NCBI GenBank assembly: GCA_027488265.1
Contig: JAIYCA010000144.1
Location: forward strand, 1-22,841
Direction of reading: 5' to 3'
Source: Planctomycetaceae bacterium
GTDB lineage: Bacteria > Planctomycetota > Phycisphaerae > Phycisphaerales > SM1A02
Length of the DNA stretch: 22,841 bases
In this document: positions 16,508 through 22,841 of the stretch, piece by piece
How the letters are laid out: each line of letters begins with the position of its first letter
Numbering within the stretch: the stretch's first letter is position 1
Program-made: the position numbers and the translations under genes
Notes under the pieces: generated by a model
The model's database searches: none
The model's input: the letters and a program-made list of their open reading frames with translations, nothing else
What the model was told of the DNA's origin: nothing

Positions 16508-17940
16508 GCGTGTACAGCTTTGACGGGAGGGTCTCTGTTTGCCCCCGCCTTTCCTTGCATCATTCCATCAGGTGTGTTTTTGCGGCCACCTCTACAGTGA
16601 TTATCTCTGTGTGGTGCACACAAACGAGTTTGGCAGCATCGCATTCGGTACCAAGCCCACTTGCGTCCTTGAATGGTCCTCTTGGTGTAGGTTCTCAATC
16701 GCGCTGGAATGAGCAATGGATGCCGAGTTCGCTGCCAGGTATTGGTCAGATCAGTGCAGGTACTCCCCACGAATCCGATTTGAGTCTGTTGCAGGGCCTT
16801 GGATTCAACATCAACGCCCTCAAAGTTGCCATGGGAGGTGGCTTGGTTCACGGGTTCGTCGGGCGTTACCTCGCTTCGCAAGATGAGCGTGAGACCTCGG
16901 CTCCGAAGCACTCCGCGGAGCCTCCCAAGAAGGATGGTGTCGAGACTTCGAAGCCGCTGGTTCGTGGAGCGGAGAATGCACCGCTGTCCGAGGAGATCTC
17001 GCCGAAGCTTGAGGAAGCGGTTCAGCGCGGGTTCGAGTCCTTGAGGCGTATGCAGAAGGCGGACGGGTCTTTCGGGCAGGGACGTTTCGGTGAGCATGTC
17101 GGAATCACGAGCCTCTGCGCCATTGCGTTGATGGCAGACGGCAATGTGCCCGGACGAGGTGAGTTCGGAGACTGCGTTCAGAAGGCGCTCGATTTCGTCC
17201 TCTCCCACTCCACTGAGACTGGGCTCCTCGTTTCTGACGATACCCATGGTCCGATGTACGGACATGGTTTCGCTACGTTGTTCTTGGGCGAGATTTACGG
17301 GATGAACCAAGACGACGATCGGGTTCGTGACGCATTGGTCCGCGCCGTGCAGTTGATCGTGAGTAGCCAAAATGATGAGGGTGGTTGGCGCTACAACCCT
17401 GTTCCGGCCGACGCCGACGTGTCGGTCACAATCTGTGAGATCATGGCACTCCGAAGTGCTCGAAACGCTGGAATCAAGGTTCCGAAGTCGACGATCGACG
17501 ATGCGATTCGATACGTTCGTTCTTGCCAAAACGACGACGGGGGATTCCGCTACATGAAAGAGGTAAGCGGATCTCTTTGGCCGCGGACGGCGGCGGGCAT
17601 CGCGAGCCTTTTCTATGCCGGTGTCTACGAGGACGAATCGATCGATCGTGGTCTCGACTATTTGACGCGCAACGCATTCCCACGAGCGGCGGGCGGTGTT
17701 GGGGCTAGCTTCTCCCAACAGCATTACTTTTACGGGCACTACTACGCGGTTCAAGCCATGTATCTCGCCGGCGGAGAGCGTTGGAAGAACTGGTGGCCCG
17801 CTATTCGGGAAGAACTCATCGCCAAGCAAAACGCGGACGGCACGTGGACCGATCAGCAAATCGGCGATGCGTATGGCACCGCGATGGCACTGATTGTGTT
17901 GCAGATGCCGAAGCGATATCTCCCCATCTTCCAGCGCTAA
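16504..17940 (+). CDS. Exported alpha/alpha-toroid (squalene-cyclase-like) protein
   Basis: It has 478 residues from GTG 16504, set by AGGAGG and a GTGA overlap. A signal peptide is likely (hydrophobic stretch about 25-45, ending SLAA). After a polar linker, residues of about 170-475 form an alpha/alpha toroid of the prenyltransferase/squalene-oxidase repeat class. The repeat turns are QKADGSFGQG (184), QNDEGGWRYN (289), QNDDGGFRYM (342) and QNADGTWTDQ (442). At the place reminiscent of the cyclase motif DxDD it has D303-A-D-V, so terpene cyclisation is doubtful. No CGEQ thioester motif is present. A binding or glycan-recognition role outside the membrane is as likely as catalysis. It contains no TCA, TTA or CTA codon, so the opposite strand is completely open along it. 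Confidence 0.85.
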   Translation: MSVYSFDGRVSVCPRLSLHHSIRCVFAATSTVIISVWCTQTSLAASHSVPSPLASLNGPLGVGSQSRWNEQWMPSSLPGIGQISAGTPHESDLSLLQGLGFNINALKVAMGGGLVHGFVGRYLASQDERETSAPKHSAEPPKKDGVETSKPLVRGAENAPLSEEISPKLEEAVQRGFESLRRMQKADGSFGQGRFGEHVGITSLCAIALMADGNVPGRGEFGDCVQKALDFVLSHSTETGLLVSDDTHGPMYGHGFATLFLGEIYGMNQDDDRVRDALVRAVQLIVSSQNDEGGWRYNPVPADADVSVTICEIMALRSARNAGIKVPKSTIDDAIRYVRSCQNDDGGFRYMKEVSGSLWPRTAAGIASLFYAGVYEDESIDRGLDYLTRNAFPRAAGGVGASFSQQHYFYGHYYAVQAMYLAGGERWKNWWPAIREELIAKQNADGTWTDQQIGDAYGTAMALIVLQMPKRYLPIFQR

Positions 17941-17949
17941 AGGTGAGTC

Positions 17950-19584
17950 ATGAGCGATTCGACGCAACCATCGACCTGGAAATCTATTGAGCTTCCGACG
18001 ATCCTTTCGTGGAAGGGTCTGCGTCAACGCATTCGAATCAGTCGTCCTGTTATGGCTCACGGCATCATTGCCTGTCGGATTCAACCTTTCTGCATCATGA
18101 CACTGGTCGGTGTTTGGGCAGCGAGCCCACTTCACGCGGTTTGTAGACAGGATCAAATCATCATTCCGAACCGAGTCGGTGTGGAAACGCAGGACTCGGA
18201 GCGGATAAGGCCGACCGATTCCACAACCGTTGAGAAGGAGTCGATCAAGACAAGTGTTGTCAGTTTTCTGCGCAACGACGGTCGATGGGTCATGGGAAGC
18301 CTTCAGAACATCGGGCCAGAACGATGGTCCATGTTGATTCGCGATGCAGGAATGCCCTCGTTGCAAGACTTCCCAACGAGTGAGATCGTCGCGTTCGTCG
18401 TTCGTCGCGAAGGATTGCGTCCGGCAGTCGGTTCCACGGCCGAGATCCGACAGCAATCCGAGGTCTCGCTCCTGCGCACAACACCTCTCTCGCTGGGAGT
18501 CATCCAAACGATCGACGGACAGCGCATTCCTGGGACTTTTCGTGTCGTGAATGGGATCGCGATGTGGGATCACCGATGGATCGGTGCGATCCCGATCGAT
18601 TTGGAGCAGATCTCCACACTGCGGATGCTTGCTGACCGAAGTGCTCCTCAGTTTCCAGACTCGGACGCTGTCCTGCTCATCAACGGAGATGTATTGCGAG
18701 GCTTTGTCGACAAGCTCGATGAAGACGTCACGATCTCGTCTTTGCAATCGCAAGCACTCCGCGAGGGAGAGCCTTCGGTCGAGCAAAGATCCAGTAGCGT
18801 TGATGACAAGGCGAAGCAGCCAATTGCGGAAAGTAGAGATACGAGTGCTCAACCAGTTGAAAAAGTGATTGAGCAGCGAGCATCGTCGGCATCCGACGCG
18901 GCGAGTCGAACGGTTTCTATGAGTCGGGTCGCTGCGATCACACTCGCAGAGATGCCGACGCAGCCACGTGATGGTGTTGACATATGGACTTCGGATGGAT
19001 CGTTGGTCGCAGCTCGCAGCCTGACTTTCAACGGAGAGGTAGGCTGGGGATTCCAACTCGCGACGGAGTGGCTTTCGAAATCTCGATCGAAACCAACCTC
19101 GGATAACAGTGCGGCTGATCCGGTTGCAGGCGTGCTGACTCCAAATCGATTCATTCCATTGTCGGATTGCTCGTTCGAATACGTCCGCGACCCTGCGGAG
19201 AGTTACCTCTACAACACGTCTCGCTTTGTCAACATCGCACGGAGTGAGCGATTCCTTCTTGGATGCGCAGATATCTCGATCGAAGGTCCGTGCGCTGTTC
19301 GGTTTGCGCTTCCGAAGGCCACACAAGTCGAAGGAACATTGCTGACAGGTGTTGTTCGAATCGTGGAACCGGCACCGTCGGATGCCAAAGTCCAGATCAG
19401 TCTTGGATTTGAGAACGGAGCGCGTGAAACAATCACCCTCGACGCGTCGAAACGTATGCAGATGTTCGTAGTTCGGGCGGATGTAAACTCGAGCCCTGTC
19501 GTTGTCGTTCAATTGGGCGATGGTGGAAATGGCATCATTGGAGATCGGGTACTGCTTGAGCGTACGGCGGTCATTACCCGTTGA
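17950..19584 (+). CDS. Exported beta-rich protein, function unknown
   Basis: It has 544 residues. AGGTGAG just before the ATG serves as ribosome binding site, 9 nt after the previous stop. A long basic N-terminal part (about 45 residues) precedes a hydrophobic stretch PFCIMTLVGVWAASPLHA, probably an export signal. The mature part shows four similar turns spaced along the chain: NDGRWVMGS (109), DGQRIPGTF (189), NGDVLRGFV (245) and SDGSLVAAR (348). These suggest repeated small beta units, separated by a Ser/Gln/Glu-rich insert at about 265-315. The last 130 residues (from FVNIARSERF) look like a beta-sandwich, loosely similar to NPCBM-type carbohydrate-binding modules; this is weak. It is the last gene of the operon and converges on comEC. 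Like its neighbour it lacks TCA, TTA and CTA codons. Confidence 0.78.
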   Translation: MSDSTQPSTWKSIELPTILSWKGLRQRIRISRPVMAHGIIACRIQPFCIMTLVGVWAASPLHAVCRQDQIIIPNRVGVETQDSERIRPTDSTTVEKESIKTSVVSFLRNDGRWVMGSLQNIGPERWSMLIRDAGMPSLQDFPTSEIVAFVVRREGLRPAVGSTAEIRQQSEVSLLRTTPLSLGVIQTIDGQRIPGTFRVVNGIAMWDHRWIGAIPIDLEQISTLRMLADRSAPQFPDSDAVLLINGDVLRGFVDKLDEDVTISSLQSQALREGEPSVEQRSSSVDDKAKQPIAESRDTSAQPVEKVIEQRASSASDAASRTVSMSRVAAITLAEMPTQPRDGVDIWTSDGSLVAARSLTFNGEVGWGFQLATEWLSKSRSKPTSDNSAADPVAGVLTPNRFIPLSDCSFEYVRDPAESYLYNTSRFVNIARSERFLLGCADISIEGPCAVRFALPKATQVEGTLLTGVVRIVEPAPSDAKVQISLGFENGARETITLDASKRMQMFVVRADVNSSPVVVVQLGDGGNGIIGDRVLLERTAVITR

Positions 19585-22500
19585 TGGTGGTCGCCACACT
19601 GCTCGCGTAACCAAAGCCTTGAGTGTCCGCCAAGAGCGGCAGAGGGGTCGAACACGCGAGCGCCGCCAACGACCTGAGGGCCGCCAGTTCCGCGCCGCAA
19701 GTTCGTCATACACAAACGCCCTCACGTCTTGCGTACGAAACTCGATTCGAATGGCGCCGTCGCGGCATGTCACGAGTCTGGAACTCGTAGTGGGCAAGAC
19801 ACCACCGAAACGATCCATCCGAAATCGGCGCGCCGCGGTGGATTGAACAATCACACTTGGATCGCAACGGTGTATGAGCGGCACCGCGGCGTCGCGCCAA
19901 CTCCCGTGGTGCGGTAATTCCATCACCGTCGCCGTGAGTTCATTTCTTTCGCCCACATGCTCGGCGAGCAAACTTGCGCAACCAAAGGTCTCGATATCAC
20001 CGCAGAGAAGAACAGCACCACGCTGTGGCTGCGGGTGTGGCAGCACGTTGGCAGAATTCACACTCGCTGGCACCGCTGCGGACGAAGTTTCATAAGGTGA
20101 AGTTGAAAGATCGACGCGGACAACCAGTGATACATCATTGTCACGAATTGCACGCATCCCTTTCGGCGGCCAAAGGACATTCCATGTGCTGTATCCAAAA
20201 CGGAGTTTGTCGCCAGCCGACACCAGCTCGAGCGAGACGCCGTGTCGGTTTGCGGTCTCCATCAATTCTTGAACAGCAGGCGCTCGCTCCGCGGCGGCAA
20301 TCATCGAATCATGAACGATGAGCCTTCGAACTCGCGCGAAGCGCATGATGTCCGCAGCACCGCTGAAATGATCGAGGTCTGGATGGCTGATGATGAGTGC
20401 TTCGACTACACCTCCGCGCGCTCGTATCTCCGGAAGCATGATGCGCGAAGCAGTCGAACCGATAGAACTCGAACCTACATCGAAGATGACGAGCGACTCG
20501 TCGCAAGCGAACAGGTGGGCAGATCCGTCGCCGATTGAAAATGTCGTCATTGTCGCGAGCGTTGGCTCGCCTTCATCCGATCCTATCGCTCGATGATTGA
20601 ACGACGTGTGGAGGACTGTTGGACCGACCCAAACTCCAAGCACTACCAAAGTGCATGCAGCCGTTCTCAGCGACCATCGCTTCGCGCAAAGGAGAAGTAT
20701 GACCCCACAAAGTGTCGAGCCGGCGAAGAGCACTCGCACGGCGATTGGTTGCATGACCCACTCTTGAAGAGTCCATCCACCGCCACCGAGTGCAATCGCT
20801 TCATCGACGATCGCGATTTGTAGAGACAAGAGGATGTACAGCGGATAGCCGAGTGGCCAAACAAGTGTTTCGGCGAGCGATCCAACAATCGCCTTTGGGT
20901 AAGCGATCGCAAGTGTGACCGTCGAGAGTGGCGCACAGAGAAATGTCAGCAGAATTCCGGCGGGCTGCATCGTGCCAAAGTGTGCGAGTGCGATGGATGT
21001 ACCAACACCAAACGCAGCGACTCCGGACGCGAGGGCTCGCGCGCAGTATTCACCCAAGACGCCTCGCCATGCAATCGATGTTTGCCAGACCGCGTCACCA
21101 GGAATCCAACCAAGCCAAGCACGACGAAACCTCGGCGCGAGATGTCGTAGCGCGATGACGCAGGCAAAACTCAACTGGAATCCTGCATTCGATGCGACTC
21201 CAGGATCACTCACCACCATCCATCCCGCAACGACCGCGAGAACGGCATCGCCGTGCCAGTCGCGGCGGAGCATGGATCCCATCGATCCCACGATGGCCAT
21301 CAACGCGGAACGCTCCGCACTCGGCGCTGGTGCCATGACGAAGAGCGCGACGGCAGCACCTGACATGACACACGCGGCCACGAATCGCGTGTCACGGAAA
21401 ATCATCCGCGCGAAAAGCCCAACAATCCAACCAAGAACGGCGAGGTTGAAGCCGGAGATCGCAAGTATGTGCGCAAGGCCAGTCGCGCGAAATGCATTCT
21501 CAATCTCTGCATAGCCCTCGCCGGTATCGCCAAGTACGAGCGCAACGAGCATCGATCGAATACCAGCGTCTCGATACGAGTGCTCATGATTCGTGCCACT
21601 GTTAGGTTCGCCCCCGCTTTCACTTGCGACACCGGCGAGCAATCCCGCGCGAAGATTCTCGCGGAGTGATGCACGAAGTCGCGCAATCCAATCACTGATT
21701 GGGGTTGTTGAAGGCGGATCCGTCAGCACCGTGCAGACGTTCGCAGACTCCACAAAAAGTGATCCATAGACGTTGTTCCGCGCGGCCCAAGCGCGCAGAC
21801 TTCGCGTGTGCGGATTCGAGTTCTCCGCGACACCACGCAATACACCGATGACTCGAACACGGTCGGCAACGCGCCAAGAGGGACGGGTTCCCGAGATGGA
21901 AACCCTGAGCCTGCAATGCTTCAGCGCATCGATGGCGCGATTGCCCGTTCCATCTCTCTGTGTGTTCGCACTTTCGACGATCGAATGAGTCTCGCGCAAA
22001 GAGTGATCTGGCTCGACGAATCGAACGTCGCGCAGAACGCATCGATGGATTGGCTCCTTCTCGAAGTGGCGCGACAGGATGTCGACCGCGAATCCGCGTG
22101 TCGAGAACTCTTCGTCCACCGTGCCTTCGATCTCTACGAGCGTTCCAGAGGCACGATCTTCGTTCGGGAACACGAACTCAAGAAATGCTCTCTCTTGATC
22201 GATTTGCTGCGTCCGAATCGCAAGTCCGAGCGTTGCTGCGGCGAGAAGCAGGAGCGAAATCGCGAGCCACGACTGCATCAAGTACTGTTGGCGCTTCACT
22301 CTCGCCGCACGCAAAGTGGCGTATGCAGACGGCGCTGGCGGCAGAGTGGAATGAGCAGGGTCGGTTCTTGTGTGACCCCCGCGGACCGTGTTCTGCTTGT
22401 GAATACGCGTGGCGTAGGCGATACAGACAACCGAACCAAGCGCAAGTGCAACTCCACACAACGCGAAGGTGTGATGGAGTTCGGCACCCGGAGCTCCTTG

Positions 22501-22746
22501 TTGTCCTGACACTGCTCGACCGATGTCGAACCACGGCATCGCATCGACAAGTGCGGCGCCTGCCCAGAGCGCTGTCATCACGCCAATGAAGAGTCTCGGC
22601 ATGCTTGATGTCACGAGACCGTCGTCAGGGGTGGAGAAGTTCACGGCGGGGAACTTCTGGGCGGAGACGTCGGAGGTCGACATGTTTGAGGCCGACGCGT
22701 CCTGCGCGGCCGCGTTCTGTTCCATGGATGCCGTATCGCCGCTCAC
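19585..22746 (-). CDS. comEC: ComEC/Rec2-family DNA-uptake channel
   Basis: ComEC is the inner-membrane channel passing single-stranded DNA into the cell during natural transformation. Numbering from GTG 22746: a disordered Ala/Ser-rich start (1-48), membrane segments near 51-70, 93-112 and 158-177, then a DUF4131/OB-like domain (about 185-345). The Competence membrane domain (about 395-690) has ALVLGDTGEG and LAHILAISGFNLAVLG. A metallo-beta-lactamase domain follows (735-1014) with FSIGDGSAHLF, the metal motif H788-P-D-L-D-H793, LLCGD917 and LPHHGS (945-949). Homology-like sequence ends near FVYDE (about 1011-1015, plus-strand 19716-19702). No in-frame stop follows until 16474, so the 3' limit given here is only the stop of the convergent gene. 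A +2 frame would stop at 19574-19576. The GTG start is supported by a GTGA overlap with an upstream gene. Confidence 0.88.
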
Positions 22747-22841
22747 CTCACGTTCGCGAAGCGAAACAGCACCAGATGGTGGACCGCCGGTGGAGTCATG
22801 ACATACGACAACCTCGGCAGCATGAGCTTTCGAAGCTCCCG
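22743..22841 (-). CDS. 3' end of an unidentified upstream gene (partial)
   Basis: A minus-strand frame is open from the window edge to a TGA at 22745-22743: 32 codons ending LSYVMTPPAVHHLVLFRFAN, then VR. The TGA shares 4 nt (GTGA) with the comEC GTG, the same coupling seen repeatedly in this window, which argues that it is real coding sequence. It is too short to name. It probably shares an operon with comEC. Confidence 0.5.
   Translation of the reverse strand, partial: RELRKLMLPRLSYVMTPPAVHHLVLFRFANVR
22824..22838. repeat. Short hairpin-forming inverted repeat
   Basis: GAGCTT and AAGCTC are separated by TCG. It lies inside the partial upstream frame at the right edge, so it may be only coding sequence. 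Confidence 0.3.

Larger units (their letters stand above)
16474..19584 (-). other. Antisense continuation of the comEC frame, no stop
   Basis: The comEC reading frame continues without a stop through this whole stretch, ending only at TGA/TAA-type triplet 16474-16476. It lies opposite the toroid gene and the beta-rich gene. The translated peptide is rich in Arg, His, Cys and Asp, with no membrane segment or familiar motif, unlike comEC itself. I read it as an unusually long shadow frame, not a domain of ComEC, but the absence of any stop is directly visible. Confidence 0.6.

Noticed and set aside
18085..18150. Lipoprotein signal in the beta-rich protein
   Set aside because: A Cys follows the hydrophobic segment, but the preceding residues (H-A-V) do not fit a lipobox, which needs a small residue at -1.

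Overview
The window looks like a piece of a moderately GC-rich bacterial chromosome, most probably a planctomycete, perhaps of the Phycisphaerae type. This is inferred from gene content. A DnaA of that general type sits next to an RNase Z-like hydrolase, with no dnaN after it. A long MoxR/vWA operon also encodes an alpha/alpha-toroid (squalene-cyclase-like repeat) protein and several large secreted or membrane proteins of unknown function. No RNA gene, insertion sequence, prophage or CRISPR array was found.

Left part (1-4416): a metallo-beta-lactamase-fold hydrolase of the RNase Z type (289-1329), a 12-bp perfect inverted repeat ahead of dnaA (1488-1525), dnaA (1624-2988), then a 552-bp gap between convergent genes. 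The gap carries several DnaA-box-like sites and locally AT- and pyrimidine-rich DNA, so it is a good oriC candidate. Formamidopyrimidine-DNA glycosylase (mutM/fpg, minus strand, 3541-4416) closes the gap; a perfect DnaA box forms its last three sense codons.

Central part (4490-19584): eight plus-strand genes packed with 4-nt overlaps or short gaps. In order they encode a MoxR AAA+ ATPase, a DUF58 protein with an intact vWA metal site, a BatA-like membrane protein with a degenerate vWA site, a membrane vWA protein with an intact site and a glutamine-amidotransferase-like domain, a 1339-residue membrane/coiled-coil protein resembling DUF4175, a low-complexity exported protein, an exported alpha/alpha-toroid protein, and an exported beta-rich protein. 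They are probably one operon. By analogy with MoxR-vWA systems, the ATPase would remodel or activate an envelope complex built from the membrane and exported proteins; the substrate is unknown.

Right part (19585-22841): comEC (DNA-uptake channel, minus strand), coupled by a GTGA overlap to the end of an unidentified gene that runs off the window. The comEC reading frame is strange. It has no stop codon where the protein should end and stays open for about 3.1 kb more, antisense to the last two operon genes. Those two genes contain no TCA, TTA or CTA codon in more than 1000 codons, although at least one gene of the same operon uses TCA freely.
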